A DNA stretch of 64,000 nucleotides from Effrenium voratum (Eukaryota; Sar; Dinophyceae; Suessiales; Symbiodiniaceae): NCBI GenBank assembly GCA_963377175.1, contig CAUJNA010002179.1:231001-295000 (forward strand), given 5' to 3'. The notes below the pieces were generated by a model. That model saw nothing but the letters and a program-made list of their open reading frames with translations, made no database searches and was not told the origin of the DNA. Positions 55,346 through 64,000 of the stretch are shown one piece after another. Position numbers and translations under genes: made by a program. Within the stretch, counting starts at the first letter, position 1. Each line of letters starts with the position of its first letter.

Positions 55346-57151
55346 CACCCTACATTAGTTGAGGCCTCCTTGCCCGCAAAGAGTGAAGGAAACTCAGTCC
55401 CGGGCGTTGAAACGGCTTGCTTGCTTGCCCCCGACAAGTTGAACATCTCAAGGGGATGTGGAAAAAGTCTTCCCCCGAAAAGGGGTCCGCCCCCTCCCAA
55501 GTTTCCTTGAATTGGGTTCGGTGGTGTTCCGGGTGGTTTCCCAATATACACAAGAACCAGTGGTTCAAATCCAAACCACCAACCTAGGGTTGCCGTTAAA
55601 AAGGAAGTATGCTACCTGCATGTTCGGCCAGGCTGCATTGCATCACACTAACAAGGTTAACTCCACTGAACGGAGGGACCCATACCCTTTAGGGTACCTG
55701 GAAAGTCAATAATTTTTGAGGGACCATTTCCTGTCAGCTGCCATGGCAACGTGGGAGGGCAAGTGGGGGCTATAAACGAGATTGCCATCGACCGACTTGG
55801 CCGAACATCCCGGTCCCCAACGGCTCGACTCCGCGCCTCGCCACGGAAGGGCACGCCCAGGCTCGGAGTCTTCGCCTGGCACATTTTCATGGGGGGGTGT
55901 CGGCTTTTTTAGCTCTCACTTCCTGAGTGGAGGGCCAAGACAAGTCTTAAAACACCTGCCCTAAGTATCCAGGCCCTGAAAAACGGCCCCATTTTGAGGT
56001 TACAAACCTTCCAATCGAGGTCTGCATGCAATGGAGGGCGCGATGATGCTGAGGGTGAGGACGAATCCGGCTTCCTCTCCACAGAGAATGAGCAACTCTC
56101 TTCATCTAGTCCCCTGGTTTCAGACTTGCAAACTTCACCACTCCCATATCCCTTGTACCGAAATTTCCCTCAAATTGACTTTCCGTTTCCCCTGCGTTTT
56201 GTCGTCGCATGGACAAATACACAGGCATATATGTCTAGTAGCGATAGCCTCCCTTTAAAACCAAGACAAAAACATATAAGACACGCTAAAAAATGAAAAT
56301 AGGTAACTGGGGAACACACAATTCGCAAGCTACGCGGGGGAAGTCTTGATTGCCTACTAGTGGATGGGATCCCAGGGCTCGCAATGAAAGGAATATTCTA
56401 GGGAACAAGGAGGGGGAAGTTCCCTAAGGAAGCTTAAGGAATCCACCCCCCTTCAGGATTCCGTAGTTGTTTGATCAACCGCCAGATTGTTTCTAAAAAA
56501 CAGTGCAGGGGACTATGTCGTTGGGGGTGTGGGGGGGGGGGAGGCTTTCGTCGTTTTCCTAGCAGCAGGGTTCTCTATGTGCTCCCTTTCGATATTATTC
56601 AAAGGATCGCTAAACAAATACCATAGTTAAATCACGAAAAATCAGACAAACCACGGGTTTGGGGGTCCCCTATCTTGAGACATACCCAAATTGTGGCTCA
56701 AAGGAAGCCACTCACTCGCTTCCGATTCAGAAAAAGTTCAGCTGGACTTGTTGTTCCCCAGCAAAACTGTCCAAGTTCAAAGTCCAATGGCAGTGATGTC
56801 ACTTTCCGGGACTCAGAACTCACTGAAAAAGAAATGGTAACTCCCCTGTGCAAAAAGGGTTGAGTTGTCCACCCCTCGCGAGTAAACGCGCATCCGTGTT
56901 GGTCTCGCACAGCTGTTGAGGGCCTCCTCAAATTTAGTAGTCCACGGCATTGCCTGGTGTTGCTGGCGAAGAGAAGGCCTCATGAGGCCATTAGCACCCG
57001 CAAAGACCAGCTGTAGGTAGGTCAGCTTCTGAAAAAAAGCCCCTCAGGAGTCTCAGCATTAACTGTCAACGTTGATCAGATGCTGTCCTGACAAAGGTGC
57101 ACCAAGCAGGGCAGACTCCTTCTTAACCAAGTGCGTCCAACTGCCTTTCAG
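55346..57151. other. no confident gene
   Basis: Contains a GGTGGTT/AACCACC inverted repeat near 55515-55590 and a family H fragment near 55913. A hydrophilic + frame at 56030-56100 and one at 56700-56860 have no clear splice sites. Confidence 0.4.
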
Positions 57152-57231
57152 GAGAGGCAGCACGGTGGCTTCTTGGGAGGTCAAAAGGTCGCAAGCTCGG
57201 GGCGCCCTCAAAATACCCTCCCTCCCGCTCG
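57152..57231 (+). CDS. candidate short exon, unknown
   Basis: TCCAACTGCCTTTCAG|G acceptor and GCTCG|GTGTTC donor, 80 nt. Two frames are open (EAARWLLGRSKGRKLGAPSK and RGSTVASWEVKRSQARGALK). Basic in either. Confidence 0.5.
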
Positions 57232-57353
57232 GTGTTCCTCCACTGAAAAATGATAATATGTAGGTGTGTCTGCTGTTGAGGGTAATTACGCGATTTGTGC
57301 GGAGGAAACCATCATTTGGAAGGGTCCCCTAAAAATGGACACCCATACCTTGG

Positions 57354-57457
57354 TTGACGTTGGAAGGGGAGCAACAAAAATGATTTTTAGCAGTTAAGTG
57401 GGGATTTTCCCACTAAACCACAATAAGCAAACAAAATGTTTCCCAACAACAACCATG
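57354..57457 (+). mobile_element. family F element
   Basis: GTTGACGTTGGAAGGGGAG ... TTTCCCAACAACAACCATG. Confidence 0.9.
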
Positions 57458-57982
57458 CATTTCCATGATACACGTCCTTTAAATCCACCAGGGCAAAAAC
57501 AACTTAAGCAAACGGAAGCCTCTACATCCACATGTTTTTTCCTCACATGTGTGTGTCTTGTTTTTTGGGGGGGGCACCCAAATTGGTGGCTTTCTGTTTG
57601 GGCGCCCTTTAAGCCAAAAATGGTAACCTCCAAAAGAGACACACCCACATGGCGGTGGTAAACCAACCGACAAGTGAGGCCAGATGTTCAGATGGCGTAA
57701 AGGGAAACCAACCATTTTGAGGGGATCCCGCAGTTTGACAGACGCCCATGTGGCTGTGAATCTAGAAACCACCTCAAAGGACATGAACCCCCACCGAATC
57801 CTGACGTCCACCAAAGGGTCCCAATTAAAGTTCATACCCTTTTGGGCCACTCTTTTTTGAGGATAAGCCGCTTGTGTGGATCATAGTTGTTGCGTTGGTC
57901 GTAGTAGTGGCTCCCTCAATAGGAACCATCACTTTTTTGTCTGCAGACCCTATTGTTTAAGAACTTCATAACCATCCCTACT

Positions 57983-58082
57983 GTGGATGGACAACAGCCT
58001 GCACCAGTTGGGATGGATGAAGCCCCCTACAAATACTGGGACAAACTACGTGCCAACTGGCGCTGGGTTTTGTTCATCCACT
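57983..58082 (+). mobile_element. family D element
   Basis: CTACT|GTGGATGGACAACAGCC ... GGTTTTGTTCATCCACTG. Confidence 0.65.
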
Positions 58083-58224
58083 GGCCCCCAACACATTCAT
58101 CAAAGGGTCAAGCAACTGAAGAATTGCACATTGAAGGGCAAAGCCCTGCTCCAGAAGTGCAGTCAGTGGCTTGGTCGTTCAGCAATACGGCTTGTGGTGC
58201 TCTTTTTAGTGCTCGTACCACCCC

Positions 58225-58290
58225 GCAGCCCTCATGGAACCCCGGGTGGAGCCCTCGTGGAACCCTCGTGGAACCCCGCCCAGGATCACC
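58225..58290 (+). repeat. CCTCGTGGAACC minisatellite
   Basis: Four imperfect 12-15 bp units: CCTCATGGAACCCC, CCTCGTGGAACC twice, and a related GGTGGAGCC piece. Confidence 0.75.
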
Positions 58291-58349
58291 CCGGAGCCTA
58301 TCTGGGCTGAGACCCCAAAGCTTTCAGCTCTTGCGGGAAAAAACACATG

Positions 58350-58375
58350 TATATATATATATATATGTATATATA

Positions 58376-58409
<34 letters not shown>

Positions 58410-58420
58410 TTTATATATTT
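58350..58420 (+). repeat. (TA)n-rich tract
   Basis: TATATATA with AAATATAAATA interruptions. Confidence 0.95.
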
Positions 58421-58509
58421 TGGGGGCACCGGTATCCCCCATAAAAAAAAGAAAGGATCCTTCAACCCAGCACGACCCAAACAGACCGCCTGCAAAGGCC
58501 ACAGCGCAG

Positions 58510-58572
58510 AGGTCTGGACACGAGGGCGAAGGCCTACCGCCACCTGGGCCGAGATCGCACGAGCGACCCCAG
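58510..58572 (+). CDS. candidate short exon, unknown
   Basis: GGCCACAGCGCAG| to CGACCCCAG|GTGACT, 63 nt, GC-rich. Frames TRAKAYRHLGRDRTSDP and EVWTRGRRPTATWAEIARAT are both open. Confidence 0.5.
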
Positions 58573-58712
58573 GTGACTCGGTGGCGAAATCTGCTCCCCT
58601 GCTAAAAAGTTTTCAGCTTTTAGCGGTTTAATGGAAACCCCATCAGTTGGCAAAAAGCCAAAGTCCTAACATCCAAGCAAGATGCATCTCTGAAATTGGG
58701 GGTGACTTGTCT

Positions 58713-58810
58713 TGGTTGACATTGGGTTTGGGGAGCAACATGATTTTCAAATTTTGGCAGTTCAGTGGTACAAGAAAAAAGGTGTAAAGTGTTTCGCAAC
58801 AGCAACCATG
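58713..58810 (+). mobile_element. family F element
   Basis: GTTGACATTGGGTTTGGGGAG ... TTTCGCAACAGCAACCATG. Confidence 0.75.
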
Positions 58811-59148
58811 AAACCCACATACCGTTGCAATAGAAACACTAAACATATACCCAACAAAATTGGGAATCAATCTCCAAACTTGAGTGGTTCGTATGAATCT
58901 GAGTTGAAATTGGGACCCTTTGGCCACAACATTTGGACGCCCAATAAATGGTCCACCAGCCAGTTGAGAAGTTCCAAGCATCCAAATCGCACCCCGATGT
59001 TAAGTCCCCAAACTGAGCTTCCCTCACAGAACGTACTGAACATATTTTAGCCACATCTCAGTTGGCCTCAGTTGCCCCCCTCCTGTTCATTAGCCCCCCA
59101 AGTGGGATTCCCCCTTCACAGAACTGAAGATACTAGCCACATGTCCTA

Positions 59149-59252
59149 AGTCCTCCAGTAGAGAGGTTGGAATAAGGGTACCCACTTTTTCGGTAGTCTA
59201 TTTTAGTAGGGGAACCCCCCAAAAAAGGGTCAAAGGGCACTACTGGGGGACA
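59149..59252 (+). mobile_element. family A element, degraded ends
   Basis: TCCTCCAGTAGAGAGGTTGG ... GCACTACTGGGGGACAC. Confidence 0.75.
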
Positions 59253-59639
59253 CGCCCAGAAAGGGGTTCTGAAGGATGGAGGTCCCTCTGGTGGAGATCG
59301 CCCAAAGAATTCCATATCCGTCGTGTTCACTCTACATTGGTGGCGAGGAATGCTCTGATCTCCATGCGCAAGGCTGAGCAAGTGCACGTCCAGCGCTTGG
59401 CCGGCGCGAGACCGCGAACATCACGCCGAAAGCCTATCTAGTACCGCGCCAGACCGGACATCGATCGATCACCTCACATCCCCGAAAACCAACGAAACGG
59501 CAGCTGCTATCGCAGCCAAGGCTTGGCTTTTGGATTTGCGAGCTGCCTGCGGTCTTGCCATGTTTTTGCCACACCAAAAGTGCTCATTTGAGAGCAGATC
59601 TGTGGCCTCACCTCATAACCAATTAGGACCCAAGAGGAA

Positions 59640-59920
59640 ACCACATGGAAACCACCAGTTTTGGGTGTGCCTTTTGAGGCTCTCGGTACCCTTGTCACTT
59701 GTTTCAAAGGGAATCCAAAAGGAAACAATTTTTTGGAGGCTCTCGGTACCCTTTTCGCCTCGGTTTAAGGGAACCCAAAATAAAACCAAATGCAGACCAC
59801 AATGTGGGGTTGTTTGTTGAGGCTCTTGGTACCCTTGTCACCTTGGTTCAAAGAGAACCCAAAAGGAAACCAAATGGAAACCTCCAATTTTGTGTGCGAT
59901 TTTGTGGCTCTCGGTGCACC
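59640..59920 (+). repeat. tandem array, four units of 65-100 bp
   Basis: Units contain GGCTCT(C/T)GGTACCCTT(G/T)TC, a GTTnAAnGGnA(A/C)CCAAAA segment and GGAAACC. Positions are about 59678, 59738, 59820 and 59905 (last one partial). Confidence 0.85.
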
Positions 59921-60286
59921 ATGTTTTTGGGGGTTTCCAAAGGTGACCGAATTTTCCATTTAGACATGATGATTTGACTGGTGGTTCCCAGTGAAACGAT
60001 CGTCCATTTTTGCAGGTTCCCTTAGGCCCCCCCAAATGTCTTCGGTGTTCCCTGTTAGTGTTTCTTCTTCTCCACCCAAAACAGGGGTAACCTCACCAAA
60101 AGGCAAACCCACATGTCGGTGGCTTAAAAGGAAACCAAACGGAAAAGCCACCCATTTTGTGGGAGGTCCAACATGGTCCAACCAAAAAAAGAAACACATG
60201 GCGCAAAAGCCTGCACCCTAGGGTTCAACCCCCCACTAAAACAAAGTTCGACCGAACCCATGCAGCTTTCAATCCTCGAGAGCCAG

Positions 60287-60489
60287 CCTCCCGCCTTTGG
60301 CTCGCCCCGGGGCCCCCGGCACCCTCGCCGAAGCCAAAGTCCCCGGGATCCGTCGCAGGCCTCGGCGCACTCCGAAGCCGCGGAATGCGTCGGCGGAATG
60401 CGTCGGTCGCGGAATGAGGCCGCGGAGGTTGCGGAGGTCGGGGGGTTTTCTTCTCCCAACAGCTGAAAGCTATGGATTTGGTCTCTCAG
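60287..60489 (+). CDS. internal exon, Arg-rich, unknown
   Basis: CCTCGAGAGCCAG| acceptor; 67 codons; CTCTCAG|GTAGGC donor. Peptide GAPGTLAEAKVPGIRRRP, later FLLPTAESYGFGLS. A second + frame (SEAAECVGGMRRSRNEAAEV) ends at a TGA 20 nt before the donor. Confidence 0.55.
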
Positions 60490-60546
60490 GTAGGCGGAGT
60501 CGCTTGGTGCTTTGCCCCAGCTGAAAGCCGTGGATTTGGTTGGTCT
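60458..60546 (+). repeat. duplicated CAGCTGAAAGC..TGGATTTGGT segment
   Basis: Two copies at 60460 and 60519, spanning the proposed donor at 60490. The second copy lacks the GTAGGC donor. Confidence 0.75.
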
Positions 60547-61036
60547 CTGCGCGGATCGGCGACAAGGGCGAGCTTGGGCAGGCTTGAGGGAGGGTTCCGG
60601 TTCGGCTGCTAGGGACCAAAAGTGGCTGCAGCAAAGGAACCCTTGGATCCAAATCAGCTTCCAGCTCTCTTGAAAAAACCGAATTACCTCGCCCGGTGGA
60701 TCCCAGCTGCCCTTGTAGTAGGTCGCAGGTAACCAAATATGTTCCTTTTGGTGTTCAAAGGGTGGCAAGCCCTTGGTTGCCTAAGTTGGCCTTTTCGGAC
60801 GGGTTGTTAGAAGTCGAGGCATGGGCATGGCACAGAATCTCCGGTACGGCGTGGCTACCTCTAAGTGTTACATCATGGTGTCCCCTGGTCACGTACTATA
60901 GTGGAAACTGCATATCCACCGGAGTTTGGTCCCTGGACAAACCCGGGAACAACCCGATTGCTTAGTCTCAGAAGGCCAACCGAACGAAAGGCCTCTGGCC
61001 TAGGTTGGCCTAGCTTGACCTGTTCCTTGCCTTGCT

Positions 61037-61120
61037 GTTGACCTCGGGATTATGCACCCCTGATTGATTAATAGGGGGGAGTTTTTTGGTTTGGGCATTC
61101 ATTGGAGGGGAACACCCCCA
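61037..61120 (+). mobile_element. family B element, partial
   Basis: GTTGACCTCGGGATTATGCACC, with AGGGGAACACCCCCAT at the right. Confidence 0.6.
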
Positions 61121-61227
61121 TGGACCCTATGCGGGGTGGCTTCGCGTACTTTTTTCGGGCCGGCCGTGATTAGCTTTACGCGGCAGGGGCACTTCTTTGC
61201 AGCGTCGCCCTTTGGCCACACATTAAC

Positions 61228-61252
61228 CATTCTATTACTATTATTATTATTA

Positions 61253-61290
<38 letters not shown>

Positions 61291-61298
61291 AAAAAAAT
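61228..61298 (+). repeat. (TTA)n microsatellite
   Basis: About 20 ATT units, then a run of A. Confidence 0.95.
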
Positions 61299-61303
61299 GC
61301 TCA

Positions 61304-61378
61304 CATCCTAAGTGCACTGGCCAGACAAAGCTCCGTTTTGCTTGTGTGCCACTAACATGGTCTTCCCCAAAAAAGTTC
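61304..61378 (+). mobile_element. family H element
   Basis: CTCACATCCTAAGTGCACTGG ... GCCACTAACATGGTCTTCCCC. Confidence 0.6.
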
Positions 61379-61552
61379 TCAAGGCGTGAGGTTCTGGACA
61401 TTTTCTTGGCCCTCACCCGTTTTCCCCGGTTCCCGGAATCCGCGCAGCTCCGGGCTCACTGTGACCACTGCCTGGAGCAGGTGTCGAGCGAAAAACCATG
61501 ATGAGCGAAAAACCATGATGAGGGGTTGCTTTTTACTTAATTATGATAATCT

Positions 61553-61727
61553 TGCTGGTGCGAGAGGTAGGGAATCAGAAATGGAATTTACGCTGTTTCA
61601 TAGTCTTGCTGGTTGCATAGGTAGGGAATGAGAAACGGAATGAATCTGGGAATTCCCTTAGAGGAAACCACCAGTTGGATGGTTTGTAGGGATCGTTCCA
61701 ATTCCCATTCTCTGCTGAGCACCAGAA
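61553..61727 (+). mobile_element. family J element
   Basis: CTTGCTGGTGCGAGAGGTAGGG ... CTCTGCTGAGCACCAGAAAG. A TCTTGCTGGT/TAGGTAGGGAATGAGAA unit is duplicated inside. Confidence 0.8.
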
Positions 61728-62626
61728 AGGTAGTACATGGGGTGACCATTTGGGGAGACCACCAAAAAAGGATCGACTTTCACCACTCAATGGGGAAAAG
61801 TGAGGTATATTGATCAACCCCCAAATGGGTTGCGGTTCTTTTTCAGGGTACCCCTTTTTTGGGCGGCTTTAAAGGGAAAGCAAATGGAAAGCCGAACAAT
61901 CGATTTTGTGGGTCCAAATCCTAAAGAAAGACACACTCAAACAGAGACCACGGCGGTTCTTTTGGTGTCAAAAGCAAACAGGGAGGTACCCGCTCTTGAT
62001 GAATTGAATGTCCTGTTGGTTGAAAATAGATGGCCCTGTCATGCCCTGTCTATACGAAACAACTTCGCTCGTTGCGATGCGCCATACCAACTTCCGTGGA
62101 TCCCAGTTACGAACATATGCAACCAGCGATTTTGTCTGTTGGCGTTTGAAGGGCTTTTTCTTGACCACTCAATTCACCCAAGGCGCAGTTGCGTCTGCGA
62201 CAGCAACTTGGTATCCCAAAGCATGAAAGAATAGATCCCCAGAGCGAGTCTCGCAGCTAGATGAAACCTTGGGAAGGAAACCAGAACATTCAAGCGGTAT
62301 TTATGTTGAGCGAAGGATTCCAGGGCTTCTGAAAAGTGCTGAGAAACTGATTTTGCCCATCCACAGCAGTGAGCTCGTGAAATATCCCTGATCGATGGAA
62401 TCGCTTGCCATAAAATTGAGGCAGTTACGATTCTCCACGATTTCGACCTTGTCAATTTACACCCTAATAGGATGTGCATGTTTCCTACCAGGCAAGGCTG
62501 CAGATGTAGGGATGTTGCAGGCCCAAAAAAAAACACCCCCAAGGCGAGGGGTGCATAGGCCTTAAGGCACAAAATTTGGCCGGGTCCAAGTGGGGTTCCG
62601 GGGTCGCCAGTGGGAAGCCCTTTCAG

Positions 62627-62853
62627 GTGACACAACAAAAAGACTCAGATTGTCCGATTTTCGGGCTTCGATTTTGACCACCGCCCTGCTTGCCTTCTGG
62701 ATCAAGTATATCTGCTCCAAACAATGGGAAAGCCTGGTGATAAACCTGGAGGGCGCAAAGAAATGCTGCCCGCCTCGTCAGTCGCATCGGACATGCACCT
62801 CAGAACTGTTGCCCAGCAGTCAAAGAGTGCTTGGAACCTTTAGTTCTAACATG
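62627..62853 (+). CDS. internal exon with a likely membrane helix
   Basis: GGAAGCCCTTTCAG|GT acceptor; 2 nt plus 75 codons; AACATG|GTATAA donor. Hydrophobic segment ASILTTALLAFWIKYICS at residues about 12-29, then hydrophilic with CC and CTSELLPSS. Could be a single-pass or the end of a multi-pass protein. Confidence 0.7.
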
Positions 62854-63420
62854 GTATAAAGGCCAATGTCGGCTCTACTATAACCCCAAATTGAAGCAGG
62901 TAGTAGAACCACCTACAAAAGGGCCCTTCTGGAATCAGTTTTGGGCGCTGATCCTTTGTGGAAGGTCTTTGCTCACAGGGAGCCCTTGCTTTGGCTGGAT
63001 GAACATCCAATAATTCGCCACTGCCAGCTGGTGAATAATTCTCAACTTCCAGTTGCCTGACAATGTGCAGCTCTTAAATCCTGTCGCTCCATTGCCGCGG
63101 CAAGGCTGGTCCATTTGCAACCCACCTTTTTTGGGAATCTTGCCCTTTGGCCGTACATATTCCCAACCTTTCCCAGTGGATCCCAGTTGCCCTCATAGTA
63201 CGTCACCAGCCATTTTCCTTTTGGTGTTGAAAGGGTGGTTCCCTTGGTTACCTACAAGACAGGTAAATGTTGCACATTGCATCTTTGAAAAAGGGCCCTG
63301 TTTCAAGTTGGCCTTTTAGCCTCCGCAAACCGACCTGAACATGCCCTTGATGCCTTCTTTCGTTGCGTTACAAATTTGGAACCGCTGCCCTTGCCTTTTG
63401 TCGATTGAAACCTTTCTAAT

Positions 63421-63524
63421 GTTGACCCCGGATTCATAAACCGGGCGTAAGACGGGTGCTCCCTCCAAAAGTGAAGGGTTCCCACTAAAAGTGGCTCCTA
63501 GAGGGGCTTATTCATCCGGGGTAA
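63421..63524 (+). mobile_element. family B element
   Basis: GTTGACCCCGGATTCATAAA ... GCTTATTCATCCGGGGTAA. Confidence 0.8.
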
Positions 63525-63812
63525 GATTCGTTGACGAGGGCATCCAGGAATGTGGGTTTTTCTTGGGTCTGTGTGAACTTGGATTTGATCTCGCCATTCC
63601 CCAAGTGCTTTCATTCTGAACATATAGGTCTCGTCTCCGGCACAAAACGGGGCCACAAACCTGATCTATTTCGTCTTCTGGTGGTTGCCCCTCAGATTTC
63701 ACAAATAACTTGAGTTGTTTGTTGCCCCCGCGGTTTTCCCTCGGACTTCACCCACAACACCAGTTTGTTTTCCGATTCTCCCGAATTCCACCCATAAAAA
63801 TCGGTCGAAGAC

Positions 63813-63962
63813 TTCTCCGATCTTCTGCTGTTGGCCCCGTTTCTGGGCGCGTTTGCGGCCGCGCTTTGCCCTGGGGCCTCGCGCAAGAGGTGCTCCTGAG
63901 CGCCCCAGGCACCCAGCTGCAAGGCCTGGGCTCTCTCGCGGACCCAGTCCAGGCGGGCCCGT
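63813..63962 (-). CDS. candidate exon on the opposite strand, unknown
   Basis: Minus: GTGGGCGTCTAG| acceptor, 1 nt, 49 codons, 2 nt, then GGAGAA|GTCTTC. Peptide RARLDWVRERAQALQLGAWG then EHLLREAPGQSAAAN. About 77% G/C third bases, 40% of codons begin with G. The + reading is Pro/Arg-rich and looks like the shadow. Suggests another gene entering from the right. Confidence 0.5.
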
Positions 63963-64000
63963 CTAGACGCCCACACCACCCGTTTGGAGGGTCAAGCCCA

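Noticed and set aside
60124..60768. 214-codon minus-strand open frame
   Set aside because: Overlaps the better-supported plus exon with a GTAGGC donor and reads like its antisense.
1..64000. Bacterial or viral origin
   Set aside because: No operons, Shine-Dalgarno-started ORFs or recognisable replication genes. Exon islands, pyrimidine-tract acceptors and dense short repeats point to a eukaryotic nuclear genome.

Overview
This window looks like nuclear DNA of an intron-dense protist, most likely a dinoflagellate of the introner-rich type reported for Polarella. That placement is inference. It rests on these points: about 50% GC background, short isolated exon islands (roughly 40-230 nt, some strongly G/C-ended at codon position 3), AG|G-type acceptors, apparent GC and possibly GA donors alongside GT, and very many short inverted-repeat elements whose ends carry the splice dinucleotides. 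I see no long intact ORF, operon, rRNA, tRNA, CRISPR array or prokaryotic mobile element.

Most supportable exons read on the + strand. The best ones have a pyrimidine-rich tract plus AG, an open frame, and GT at the end. Examples are 21402-21484 (GTGAGT donor), 11591-11729 (GTAAGT), 46077-46182, 47603-47709, 54493-54609, 54990-55180 and 62627-62853. Two stretches can be read as multi-exon chains with agreeing phases: 17987-18341, ending in a stop, and 18776-20630, five exons. Candidate 3' ends of + genes lie at 18341, 23017, 24777, 39942, 41100 and 42018. One island at the right edge (63813-63962) reads better on the - strand. I recognise no gene family with confidence, so no gene symbols are given.

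Between exons the sequence is a mosaic of at least ten families of 80-130 bp elements with terminal inverted repeats (called A to K here), plus microsatellites and minisatellites. Elements often abut exon edges exactly, and removing them keeps the frame. I read them as introners, meaning intron-generating DNA elements. Families A, E, F, G and H are all in one orientation across 64 kb, while D occurs in both.

Main caution: several exon islands are open on both strands, and antisense frames can look protein-like. Strand calls therefore rest mainly on splice-site context, and exon coordinates are models made by eye without RNA evidence.
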